Of a stretch of 64,000 nucleotides of DNA, positions 1-10,605 are shown one piece after another (the stretch's first letter is position 1; each line of letters starts with the position of its first letter). Both the position numbers and the translations under genes were made by a program. Origin of the DNA: Loxodes magnus (Eukaryota; Ciliophora; Karyorelictea; Loxodida; Loxodidae); contig CAMPDV010001179.1 in NCBI GenBank assembly GCA_946699065.1, positions 62,001 to 126,000 on the forward strand, in the 5' to 3' direction. The notes under the pieces are model-generated. The model made no database searches. It had not been told where the DNA came from and worked only from the letters and a program-made list of their open reading frames with translations.

Positions 1-1343
1 TCTCTTTAAAGCGATTATTTATGTATAAATTTTAGTCTAAAACTAGATAGATTTGCTTGTAAAATTAAATGGTCTTTGAATAATAATTTTCTCTTCTTTA
101 GAAAGATTATTTTAGTTTATATTTTTGATATAACCACAATAAAAAGTTTCTTATAATATTCTTTACTCCTACAGTATAGGAATTTAATTTTTTGGATTTA
201 AAAGCCTTATTGGTCTTCTTTTTATCATTTCATAGAATCATATAAATAAAGATTTCATCTAGGAAATTTAAAGCATGTTCGTTATATTTTGAATATTAAT
301 TAAGATTTAGTTTCTTTTTATTTATCTAAATCATACTTATAATTATTCCTCTTTCTCTTCTCTTATCACATAACTATAAATTTTAAATCAAGTTCTGTCT
401 GTTTTAATTAAATAATTTAGCTTATAGCTTCAAATCAAATAAACTCCTCTATATTTAAATTTAATCAAGAGAGTGATATAAATACCTTCATAATTTTTAA
501 TCTATGAACGATAAAAAACAGAGACTTTAAGGTAAATTTTTAGTTTATAATCCTCAATCTAATAAATAAAGATAACTTCATAGGTTAAAAAATAGAAAAT
601 AGAGTAGCTTATTACCAAATTTTAATTAAGATAAATAATAATAAAAACTACATAATGTTAATCAAATAAAATTGAAGGACTTAATATAGTTATCTTTGCT
701 TCATTCTCTTCGAAGCTATTTTATAGTTGATATATATTTTATTAATTATTTGAAGCTGTAAAAGTTTATTATTAAAGCTATATTAAATTTAATTTTAGGA
801 AATTAAAATTTCTTTAAGTTAGAAAAAGATAAAAAATTGGGATTTTTATATCTGCAAGTAGGCACTAACAAATTAAAGGCTTTTATACGAAAATGTATTA
901 TTTGATTAGCGATTCCTTTTTTATATTGCTTATATTCTAGATTATGATATATTAAACAATTTTAGACTTAAACTAACTTAAAATTTATTTAATATTCGAA
1001 AAATTAAGATTTAGCCTAAATTTTTTGGATGTTACCTAATTTAAAATAATCTAGGTTTGTATTTCTTAGAGATTTCAGGCATAATTACTAGAAGCCTATT
1101 TAAGGAATATTCATTTATTCGTAAATTAAATTTAAAACTTTCAAAATTTACTCTTGCATTGTAATTTAAGAGTAGAAAGTAACAAATAAATATAAAAATT
1201 TAGAATAGACTTTTAAAGACCATCCACACTCTTTAATTAGATCTTAGATACAAAACTTAATTTTATAAATTTAGTTATCAACTAAGAGTAACTTTAGATT
1301 TAATTTTTAAGTTTGATCTTTAATTTATTTTTAAATAGTAAAA
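1..1343. other. AT-rich stretch, no gene seen
   Basis: Very AT-rich sequence upstream of the O-methyltransferase gene. I found no coding pattern, repeat copy or structured element. The promoter and 5' UTR of the next gene must lie at its right end, but I cannot point to a motif. Confidence 0.5.
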
Positions 1344-2363
1344 ATGTCATCAGCTGTAGAGTAGTTGCAGAGGATGATTATGGGAAACTGGAATACTCAT
1401 ATTGTTGGAACGTTTGCTTAATTGAAGCTAGCTGATGTCATTGGCAGTGATTCTTTAACTGTCGAAGAGATTAATAATAAGATGACACCTCCTTGTAGTT
1501 AGGAGTATTTAGAAAGATATCTAAGATCTGCTGAAATGCTTAATCTGGTTAAGTCTAATGAAGAAGCTCCTTAAAGATTCTAGGTAACGGATTTAGGAAT
1601 GCTTTTAAAGTAAGAAAATCCTTTATGGCTCAGAGCAGTATATTAAGTAAATGAATTTCCTTAGAAGTGTTGGATAAGTCTTACTTAAGTTGTTAAAGAG
1701 GGTTAATCTGGTTCTTCTTTAGTTTTCGGATAAAACTGGGTTTCTTATTGGAATGAAACTTAAGAAAAATCTGAATTCTTCTCTAGTTACATGACTAGCA
1801 ACACTAAGTTGATTATATCAGAAGCAAATTGGGAACCAAACAAAGATTTGTTTACAAATGTAAACACCCTTGTAGATCTTGGAGGATCTGAAGGAATTTT
1901 TTTATGTTCAATTTTGAAATTGAACCCTCATTTGAAAGGAGTCATCTTCGATCTTGAAAATTTATAACCTAAAGCAGTCAATTACATTTAAGATTAAAAC
2001 TTATAAGATAGAGCTAGTTTCTAAATGGGAGATTTCTTCAAACCTGAAACAATAATAAGCGCTGATTGCTATATGATGAAGTCAGTACTTCATGATTGGA
2101 CTGATGAAGAATGCATTTAAATATTAAGAAACGTAGCAAAAGTAGCTCCTTAAGGAAGTAAATTTTATAACATTGATTTAATCCTAGAAATGGAAAATTA
2201 GTTTAGTATTTTATTCGATATTATTATGATGATAGTAACAAGTGGAAGGGAAAGAAGTTTGCAATCCTTCATCAATATATTTGACTAGTCAGGATGGAAA
2301 TTTACAGAGACAAGAAAGATAGGACAAACTCCTTTCAGCATTATATGCGCCACAAAAGTATGA
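1344..2363 (+). CDS. SAM-dependent O-methyltransferase (plant/ASMT type, methyltransferase_2 family)
   Basis: A 339-residue protein in one exon, from ATG at 1344 to TGA at 2361, with many TAA/TAG codons read as Gln. An N-terminal helical dimerisation/winged-helix part contains LKLADVIG and a YLERYLRSAEMLNLV helix. The SAM fold follows: motif I VDLGGSEGIF (about residues 185-194), acidic FDLEN, GDFF, and the catalytic-His region SVLHDWTDEECIQILRN. Near the end the family motif MMxxTxGRERSxxxFxxxFxxSGW is clear. Family members such as caffeate and hydroxyindole O-methyltransferases transfer the SAM methyl group to a hydroxyl of a small aromatic molecule; the substrate here cannot be read. Length is normal and no key motif is missing. 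All eight tryptophans use TGG, unlike the MORN and RT genes. It stands alone among retroelement debris. Confidence 0.93.
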
Positions 2364-2814
2364 GAACAAACATAAAAATTCATTAAAAAATTTTATCAAA
2401 ATAACTCAAATATATATAAGTATGCTTCTAAGATAACTTTTCATTGTTTAAATTTACACAATCTATATCATAAATTTTCAGCAATAAAAACTAACTTTAG
2501 TGTGCAAACTAACAAATAATTTTTCTACGAAATTTAGAAAATTTTTTTTTAATTCTTCAGCTTTTGATTTACAATAGAACGCATTATTAAAAAGCATAAT
2601 TTTAAGAATATATAATTATTAATTAAATGATCAAATATAATTAAAAAAGAAAGCCAACTAATAAGTATTTTGTTACTTAAATAAACTTTATTATTTTAAA
2701 TAAAGCTTATCATATAAAGCATAATATGCTTAATTTTGTTATAATTAAAAAATATACATTAAACAATAATTTAATATGAATTGCTTCTAAGATAACTTGT
2801 ATAGATCTTTTAAA
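2364..2814. other. AT-rich 3' flank of the O-methyltransferase
   Basis: No gene seen. The short phrase cttctaagataactt occurs twice (near 2426 and 2784), perhaps marking a small duplication. The poly(A) region of the upstream gene should lie at the left end. Confidence 0.3.
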
Positions 2815-2816
2815 AC

Positions 2817-2911
2817 GGAGGTTAAGTAACATTCAGACTAAAGCTGAATAATGGAACCTAATCGGAACTCCGATAGATTAGAAATGGAGCGCTCAGTAGT
2901 TAAGAACCTCC
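2817..2911 (+). ncRNA. Candidate branched RNA structure (cloverleaf-like), head of a retroelement?
   Basis: A closing stem GGAGGTT (2817-2823) pairs with AACCTCC (2905-2911). Inside lie a hairpin ATTCAG/CTGAAT (2831-2849), a stem AATCGGA/TCCGAT extended by CTAAT/ATTAG (2858-2881), and the palindrome GAGCGCTC (2887-2894). This is a compact multi-branch fold in an otherwise unstructured AT-rich region. It sits just before an ORF (2951 on) that runs to a conserved SINE/LINE hairpin tail at 3656-3703, so it may be the 5' head or internal promoter of that element. It is not a recognisable tRNA: there is no T-loop and the arms are the wrong size. Confidence 0.35.
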
Positions 2912-2950
2912 ACTATAGATTATCGTTAAAGGACACAAATGAAAGGAGGA

Positions 2951-3650
2951 ATGGAAAGCTGAAATGGCAAAAAAGACAAAGGGAAAATAAATGAAGAAAA
3001 AAAGATAAAAATCAGATTATATTTTAATACCGAAATAAGGAATTACTCTCATCCAAAGTGCTGAAAGAACAAATAATACGAATATACGAGAACGTATATT
3101 AAGATCTATCAGACATTGTGGGGATAGCATATTTTAACTATTATTTAGATAACATAGCATGAGATGGAAAAAATGTTACAGAGCAAAAAGCAAATAAAGA
3201 ATTTAGAGAGTGTTTATGGTAAAAATATAGTAAATGAATCGCAAGATTCAAAGTGAAAGGCCAACGTCATAGTATTGGATATATTCAGTGACATAGAAAG
3301 ATACATGGAATTCCCAAAAAAAAATATGAGAATTCAATGAGTAAAATTCCAATTTAATAAAAAAGTTAACAATAATACTATGAACCATATAGCTATCAAA
3401 TATATTTCAACTTAAGTTTTCAAATATGTAATATACAAAGACTTAGAAAACCTAGAGGAAGTAAGTAGTATTCCAGAGATAATAGATTTGCATAGAATAT
3501 TAATTAAATTATAACGCCCTTTAAATTAGAATCTGGAATAGAGAGGACAATGAAGAAATGGAAGACAAAACGAGAAATAATAAAAAGATATGAATGAAAT
3601 TGAAAAATATTTTATATTCCAAAAAAAACATTTTTAAAGAGTTTGAGATG
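2951..3650 (+). pseudogene. Retroelement ORF of unknown type
   Basis: Read with TAA/TAG = Gln and TGA = Trp, one frame stays open from ATG 2951 for over 200 codons. It begins MESWNGKKDKGKINEEKKDK and has a folded-looking middle (IYENVYQDLSDIVGIAYFNY, then NIAWDGKN, KYSKWIARFKVKGQRH, YIQWHRKIHGIPKKK). Four of its tryptophans are TGA. I recognise no domain. The frame runs towards the hairpin tail at 3656-3703, as the ORF at 25648-26496 does, so I read it as the protein of a small retroelement. Whether it is intact is unclear. Confidence 0.35.
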
Positions 3651-3655
3651 TATTG

Positions 3656-3703
3656 ACGTTTAAAAGCTACACGCCAGTGAGGCGCTACACGTTCTATATT
3701 ACA
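3656..3703 (+). repeat. Conserved retroelement 3' hairpin tail
   Basis: AAAGCTACACGCCAGTGAGG followed by cgctacacgttctata. This is the copy of the shared tail (consensus end GTGCTACGCGCTCTATAATC) that closes the element starting near 2815. Confidence 0.6.
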
Positions 3704-3730
3704 AGTTTTTTTTAATATATAAACAAAATT

Positions 3731-4114
3731 GATGCTGGCTGCAATCAGGAGAACTAGTAGTTAATTTGAAGTAGTGTATACTGCATTGAGAGTTATCTTA
3801 CACTAGATGCCACCACGAGGAAGGGTATAAAGCTAGAAAGAGACAAATCAAACTTTCCCAAGAGTTCTCGCTAGCATTATGAACGTTTGACTATTCAGTG
3901 TTAATGATTAAATTACAAATTCTTATACGGATCTTATTCAAGAAAACTGGAACATTTGTTTCAAGTTTCAAAAATAATCTTTAATAAGCAGATCCTCCAT
4001 TTAGAGAAGCAAATGTGACTCATTAGACGAATAAAGCGACAAAAAGAAGTATGAGAACACTTTTTTTAATATTGAAAAAGTTGACCACCAACAAGATGCT
4101 TCGCACTCTATAAT
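3731..4114 (+). mobile_element. SINE-like family 1, copy 1
   Basis: About 380 bp, alignable over its whole length to the minus-strand copies at 7306-7703 and 32371-32772. Shared blocks are a head with a GATGnnGGC start, GTGTATACTGCATT, GTTCTCGCTAGCA, TCTTATTCAAGAAAACTGGA, AATAATCTTTAATAAGCAGA and ATTTAGAGAAGC. It ends in a diverged hairpin tail and CACTCTATAATA. It has no ORF. It follows directly on the tail at 3703, so one retroelement appears inserted next to another. Confidence 0.75.
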
Positions 4115-4336
4115 AGTATTTATTTATTAATTATCTAATTTTATTTTAAAATAACTAAAATAAAAAAACCTTAATAATCAAGATTTTAATCAAATAAATT
4201 TTTAATATTTATTGTCTTAATTCCTAAAACAAGGTTATATCAGTCATTAAAATAATAAAGTAGTTAATGAAGGAACTATTTACAGAATGAATTGAAATAA
4301 GTATTATAATATTAGAGTAGGTTTTTAATATATAAA

Positions 4337-5050
4337 ATGGTATCTAAAAAATAGCAGAACTCTCCAACAATATCAGTAACTTAGTAGAATGTGATAAAAA
4401 GTATTTATCTCCTTTAGACGGAGAATTAAGAACTAGCGAAAGCTATCAGCGATCTTTATTAACGAACTAATGATTTAATAAATTATATGGAAATTCTAAA
4501 ATCAGAGAAATCAACATTAAGATAGGAATTAGATTTAATTCTATCATTGTAGCTAATTTAAGGGAGAATTAAAAAAATAGAATAGATCGTATGAGAAATT
4601 TAATTAACTAGAAACTTAAAGTCAGCACAATCCTAAAAACTAAACGATCCAATGGAAATAGAACATTAATTTCCATCATAAGAAATCCATAACCAAAGAT
4701 ATATGATAAGATGATATTGAAAGCAGCCAAAACATATAGTGCGAGAATGCTACTAATTTAGACAAAAAGAAAATAGAGTAATGGAAAATCAACGGGAAAA
4801 TTTAATCAAGATCTATTATAATTAAGAAGATTTTCTTTACAGGAAAAAAATATCAAATTAAAAAAAAAGCTCCGATATCTAATAAAGAATTAATAAATTC
4901 AATAAAAAATGATTGGAATTTGGCCTGCAGGAATAAATAAAGAAAAGAAACCTTAAAGTAATCAAAACTCATGACAATGAAGATTCAAGCAAATTCGAAG
5001 CATTTACTCTTTTTTAAACACTGAACAGTCTAATCGTGTTGATCCTATTA
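4337..5050 (+). pseudogene. Decayed gag-like (ORF1) ORF with CCHC remnant
   Basis: From ATG 4337 one frame reads MVSKKQQNSP, then a coiled-coil-like stretch (QTENQELAKAISDLYQRTND), then KQPKHIVRECYQF, which keeps the spacing of a CX2CX4HX4C zinc knuckle. The first two cysteines are lost: one codon is TGA, the other AGA. The frame continues as an NEDSSKFEAFTLFQTL tail. The same plan (basic start, coiled coil, one or two knuckles) recurs near 17.7-18.4 kb, 30 kb, 36.5 kb and 57 kb. Non-LTR element ORF1 and gag proteins bind nucleic acid through such knuckles. The damage suggests a dead copy. Confidence 0.45.
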
Positions 5051-5819
5051 ATGATGGTACCATGCTAACTAATTATAATTTATTATATATGCATATTTTT
5101 AATTTTTTATGTTGATTATTTTAAAAGTAGATAATCAGCTATTTTTTCTATCTAAGCTTACAATAAATTAGTAAAACCTAAATTATTTATAAAATGGAAT
5201 AAGAAAAATCATTTTAGTAAAATAAATAGAAGAATCATACTTTTAAAGATAGATAAATAAATTTTTATTTTTATAACTATCTCATAAATTTCTTTTAGGA
5301 AATTAAAAAAGAAAAAGAGATACATTTAAGCATAATAATAAAACTAAGCATATATTTCAATAAGAAATAGCATTTCTCTTAAAAAAAATATAAATGGCAG
5401 CAAAATTAAAGAGGAAAAACAAATGGATCGGTAAGATAAATAAAAAATTTTGATTATTTTTGTTATAAGCTAAAGATATATAATTTAATCAAATGATACT
5501 TGTAAAGTTTTAAAAAATTATATTTAAAAAAATAAATCTAAAATACATTTATATATTTCATAACTTATGCTTTAATGAATCAATATCAAAATGTATAAAT
5601 TAATTAATTATATTGATGTCACCATTAATAGGCTTGCCAGGATTTAACTTTAATGCTAATTTAAGTGTTCTCGTTTATCTTCTTGTCTTAGTATAGCCTT
5701 CAAATGTGACACATAAACTTCTACAAGTGGGTAATCTTCTTATTTTAATTTTAATCTCGAATTTTGTTTCAAATACAATCATTCTTCTAAAATAAAATCA
5801 AAGCAAGAATTATAATTTA
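5051..5819. other. AT-rich spacer
   Basis: No gene or repeat recognised. The plus strand has A-rich, lysine-coding runs typical of AT-rich noise. Confidence 0.3.
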
Positions 5820-6055
5820 AAAAATTAGTTTGCACCTCCTTGTATAATAAGTTAAGAGATAAAATGCAGATAATGAGGAACATAAGCTCACTGCCAGTTA
5901 AGTTATAGTACCGATAGCGAGAATCCTCGGGCAAGTTAGGCATGTCTCTGTAGAGTTTTTTCCCTTATCCGTGATGAAATCTAGTGCGAGATTATTTTCA
6001 ACACAGTATATACTTCAACGTTTACCTAAAAGTTCTACAATTGTGGCCATCATCC
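5820..6055 (-). mobile_element. SINE-like family 1, truncated copy 2
   Basis: The reverse complement starts GGATGATGGCCACAATTGTA and contains the family-1 blocks TATATACTG, AATCTCGCAC, TGCCCGAGGATTCTCGCTAT. The 3' half and the hairpin tail are missing. The head GGATGnnGGCC is shared with the copy ending at 32772. Confidence 0.6.
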
Positions 6056-6272
6056 TCTTTTTATAACATATTTATATTGATATTTATATGAAATTAAACC
6101 AAAAATTATATTAAATTGAGGAAATCAAAAGCTAATCAGTTTGCTGCCGAACTATTTTTGTCTAGTTACCTATCAAAAAGATTTTTTCAGTTTCCTTCAA
6201 ATACAACTTCTTATTGATCTATATTTGCTTTTTGTTGATTCAATAATTTCTAATTTTGGGTTTGTCTCGCTT

Positions 6273-6880
6273 TTAATAAGTTCTACTTAATCTGAGCAAC
6301 CCCCATCTTCCTTTTGGGCTCTTAATATTCCTCAGAATATTCTTCTCATCAAGGAAGGGATGTGTGAAAGGAAGTAATGGTGAAGAAGATTGCTTTTCAG
6401 AACCAAAATTCGTCCAGCCGGACTGAATGTGCAGTTTACTGGTATTGTAGGAGATGCTTCGCTTTACACGTATAGGAGTATCGTATATCCCTTCGATGGT
6501 TATTGTTACTCTAGCACCAATTATCAAGCGAGTCCAGAGTTTCATCACAATAGGACGTTACTTATACCTTGATCAAAGCCATAGAGTCTCAGATGAAATT
6601 TTTTCTCCCATTCTTGATTAAGTTAAATTTTTTCCTGCTATATAGGGGTTACCATCTTTGAACTATGGCTTAATATCCAGTGTGAATTTACCCTTAATTG
6701 AATCTATGGAAAATTTAATGAGAGACTTCCACGAACGTTTTTGTAGATCATCCTCTGATACATGGTGTAAACTTTGCCAAGCCCGAATCTGCGTGAAGGT
6801 ACTTGATATGAAAGTGTGGAGTGACACTCCTCACTTTCCTCTATTTTTTCTTCCTGATGTCGATCAGAAGACTCCTGCAT
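6273..6880 (-). pseudogene. Retroelement-like ORF remnants, unknown
   Basis: Two open stretches follow one another on the minus strand. The first (about 6830-6590) reads AWQSLHHVSEDDLQKRSWKS then SIDSIKGKFTLDIKPQ; the second (6548-6273) starts MKLWTRLIIGARVTITIEGI. Both are rich in codons unlike AT noise and lie between two family-1 SINE copies. They are in different frames, so this is either a broken gene or one needing splicing; a GT..AG segment of 15 bases near 6650 would be an unusually short intron. No domain recognised. Confidence 0.3.
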
Positions 6881-7305
6881 TTTGAGAGATTGAGAAATTT
6901 TTTCTATAACTTCTGGTTTACTCTCAAACCACTTCTTTTCAGTTGTGTATTTCTTATAGATACTACACTAGATCAAACATCTATAAAAGGATATTATATT
7001 AAAAATAATTTTAAATATAACAAAAAGATTAAAAATTGGCTTACAAAAGATTAAATTACTATTATTAGAACTCAAAAAGAGAAAATTATATAAAACTCAA
7101 AAAAAAGAGTTAGGAACTTAAAGACGCATCAAAAGAGGACTAATAAAAATATTAACTTTAATTTTTTTAATTACTAAAAGTATAAGAAATATAAAATTTA
7201 TTTTATCAAAGATAAAATTTTAACTGCATAGTTATAAATCATATTTTGGAAAAATAAATAAATAATTATCTTTTTATATCACATAATAACCATAAAAAAA
7301 TTAGA

Positions 7306-7703
7306 TGATTATAGAGCGCTAAGCTCCTAGTTGCAGCGCAGCTCTTTCAATGCTAATATTTACATTAAAAAGAGTGCTCTCATATCTCTTATTGTCATAC
7401 TATTCGTCCAACGAGTTACTTCAGCTTCTCTAAATGGGATCTGCTTATTAAAGATTATTTTCGAATCTTAGACCAAGTATTCCAGTTTTCTTGAATAAGA
7501 TCTGAATAAGAATTTTCAATTAAGTCGATAGCACTGATCAGAAAAACGTCCATATTGCTAGTGAGAACCCTTGGGCAAGTCTGATTCGTCCCTTCCAAGC
7601 TTTACAATATTCTTCGTGATGGCATCTGGTGCGAGATTACGCGAAATGCAGTATACACAGCACAAAATTATCTACTAAATCTAATGACTACAACCGATAC
7701 CCA
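7306..7703 (-). mobile_element. SINE-like family 1, copy 3 (full length)
   Basis: On the reverse complement the copy starts near GGGTATCGGTTGTAG, passes the family blocks GTGTATACTGCATT, TCGCACCAGATGCCATCACG, GGGTTCTCACTAGCA, TTATTCAAGAAAACTGGAAT and GCAGATCCCATTTAGAGAAG, and ends AAAGAGCTGCGC...AGCGCTCTATAATC. It is the best preserved family-1 copy together with 32371-32772. Confidence 0.78.
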
Positions 7704-10009
7704 TATATTTTTAAATATAATCATAATTATTATTTATAAAATCTGAGTTGTATTAGTTATGTAAACTAAAAAATAAAAAAATTTGAAAATAAAAAATAAA
7801 GTTTATATTTAAAGAGCTAATAAAATAGCGAATAATTTAAATTTTAATCAAAATTAATTTTTTTTACATTTATTAATTTTTAAATTAAATATTTTATAAT
7901 CATAAACTATATGTAAAGTTTTTGATATAACTCGAATAAAACCTTGATTAATTTAAGAATATTTAAAAAAATTTATTTTATAGCTATCTAAAGCTTTTAT
8001 TCATTAAAAGTTTTATATTTATAATCAACGTAGATTTCAAAATTGCAAAGTTATGTATAAATTAATTTATAAAATTATCATGATAGGTTGAGTAATAAAA
8101 AGTAAAGAAAAACTGAGATTATGGGATGTCCATTAAATAAAAATTGAAAATGAATAAAATAGCAAATCTTTAATCGAACTAAAAAGGTTAAAATATTTAA
8201 ATCTTATGTAAAGACATCTAAAATACTTTAGGTTTTATGATAATAAAAATCTAGAAAAAGAAATTTAGTTTTTATTCTTCTTCATTACTTATTTATAAAG
8301 GAATACATATAAAAAACAAAGATCAATAAAAAATCTTTAAGATTAAAAACAAAAAAGCATAAAATAACTTTTTGCACCTAATTATTAGAATATGAAGCCT
8401 ATCATATGAACTTAGCAAAATTCGAAAAAAGATTATTAATATCTTAGTATTATAAGTAAGACATAATTCTTGTAGAAAACTTTAAAAAAAAGATTAAGCA
8501 AAAATTTTTAATTTTGTTAATTAGAATAATTTATAAATATAAAAATATAAAAATACAAAATAATATTTAACAAAATTAAAAATAATTAAATCTCCAAAAA
8601 AAGAAACTTAGTCAAAAAATAATCAAGCAATTAAAAATTGGAAAAAAAACCTAATTCATATAATAAATAAAATTATAAAATAATTTTTTAAAAAACATAA
8701 AAAAAGCAAAAAAAAACTAAAATAAAATTATTCAGAAGATGAAAAAAAATTTATAAATAGAGAAAAAAAATTTATAAAAATAAAAATAAATAAATATCTT
8801 CAAATTTGCATTTGATTGATCGAGATTAAAAGATGAAAAAATTTAAAATAAAAAAAGATAAATCTTATTGAAAGTGAAATTTAGAAAAAAATAATAGTTC
8901 CTTTTATGAGATAAAGAGACAATTTTATTTTTTTAATATGATAAGTTTTGAAATATTTTTCTTAGTTTTTTTTTATTAATTTTGGTTTAAAATTTAATTT
9001 TAAGAAAATTGTAAAAAAGCATTATTTAGTAAATTTAAAGTTTCTTCAATTTTAATTAAAAAAAATATTTGCCAGATTCTAAAAGATGTAAAATTTACTA
9101 TATAAAAGAATATATACTTTAGTTAGAATTTATATTTAAAAAATAGTTGCAAATTTTAATAAGATCTATCTTTAAAAATAATTTTTGTTTAACCAAGATA
9201 ATTTTACCAAATTTTTTAAATAATAATTTTCGATAGAACTTTTAAATTAATATTTTTTTTATTTTTCTAAGTAACTATTATTTGACTTAGATTTCTTCTG
9301 GAGCTAACTTGATTCTATCGTTTTAGTATTTTGAGTTTGTAAAAAAAATTATTTATTTTTATTTATCTCTTTGATATTTTTTTGAGTGTTTTTTTTTAAT
9401 ATTTTTAGAATCACGTTTATATATTTTTATTTTTTTATAAAGCTTTTTTCTTTTTATATTTTATATTTTATTGCTTTCTGTGTTTTACGTTTTTTATGGT
9501 TTTTAAAGGTTGTTTAAGATTTTATTTTTTTGTCTTTTTTTCATTTTATTTATATATCCAGATTTTTGTTTTCTTTATTTTATTTTCTTCTTTTTTTTAT
9601 TTAATTATAAGTTTTTTTTAAATAAATTTTAAGTTAAACTTTCTTTTTGTATATTTTTTTCATGATTCACAATAAAAAATATTTTAAGTCAATTAGAAAT
9701 TTTTTTAGCTTAATCAATTAATTTATTCGCCTATATAATTTTTTTTGGATTTAAAAATTTAAAAAATTTATTTTAAATGTTTGTTTCACGCATTGCTATA
9801 TATTTCTAATAAAATTTGCTATTATTCTTTTATTTTTATCTGGCATTTTTGCTTTATAATTAAAGAGTTAAAATGATTATAATTTGTTTATATTTAAATA
9901 TTTTTTATTATTGACATTTTAGGTCGATAAAAAGAAATTAATCTCGAATTTTAATGTTGAACATATTTTTCATTTATTCTTCTTTAAATATATTTTTTTT
10001 ATTTGAGCT
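7704..10009. other. AT-rich stretch without recognisable gene
   Basis: Long A-rich then T-rich tracts (T runs prominent at 9250-9700). Any translation is lysine/phenylalanine rich and carries no motif. Nothing supported. Confidence 0.4.
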
Positions 10010-10605
10010 GAAAAAAATGGGATTTGGCAAAAATTTAGAATGCAGTTAAATAACGAAAAATTAATTAAGAAAGGATAGAAGAAAAATATGATGAAAATAA
10101 GAAAATAAATAAAAAATCATCTGATTTTCTTCTTAATTTTAAGGCAACAATTACAAGAATTTCGGAAAATAATTCTAAAAATGAATGAAAAGGAAATTTG
10201 CTCAAGAATAGTTTGAAAAAATGAAAAAAACTATCACCTAGCAGGATTAGTAAATATTCAATCTTCTGGAGAGAAAAAGAGAAATAATGGTGCACATGAA
10301 GAACTTAATTAGAATCTTAATATATGAGAAAACAATTTTTGCAGCTTTAATCGATGAGCATCTATATCTTTAATTTTAATCCATCTTAATTGAGTAAGCA
10401 TTAATGATAATTGATGAGTCTTAGAAAGATAAAGCACATTACTAGAAAATGATAAAAGAAAAATTTAAAGTTAGAAATAACTAAGAAGATTGAAATTCAA
10501 AAAGAAGTTTATTGCAAAAAAAAATAACACCATAGATGGCCAAAACGATCGGATTTGTTAGCTTTTGTTTTAGAGTTGAATAGTAAGAAAAAGAAAGCTT
10601 TTATT
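10010..10605 (+). other. Coding-like stretch, unidentified
   Basis: Opposite to the 3' end of gene A, the plus strand has fragments with protein-like composition, for example HHRWPKRSDLLAFVLELNSK near 10525-10590. Neighbouring frames look equally open because only TGA limits ORFs here. I cannot choose a frame or a product. It may be the remnant of a retroelement ORF. Confidence 0.18.

Noticed and set aside
10065..10295. Minus-strand 76-codon Phe/Leu-rich ORF
   Set aside because: Antisense of A-rich sequence, no motif; composition explains it.
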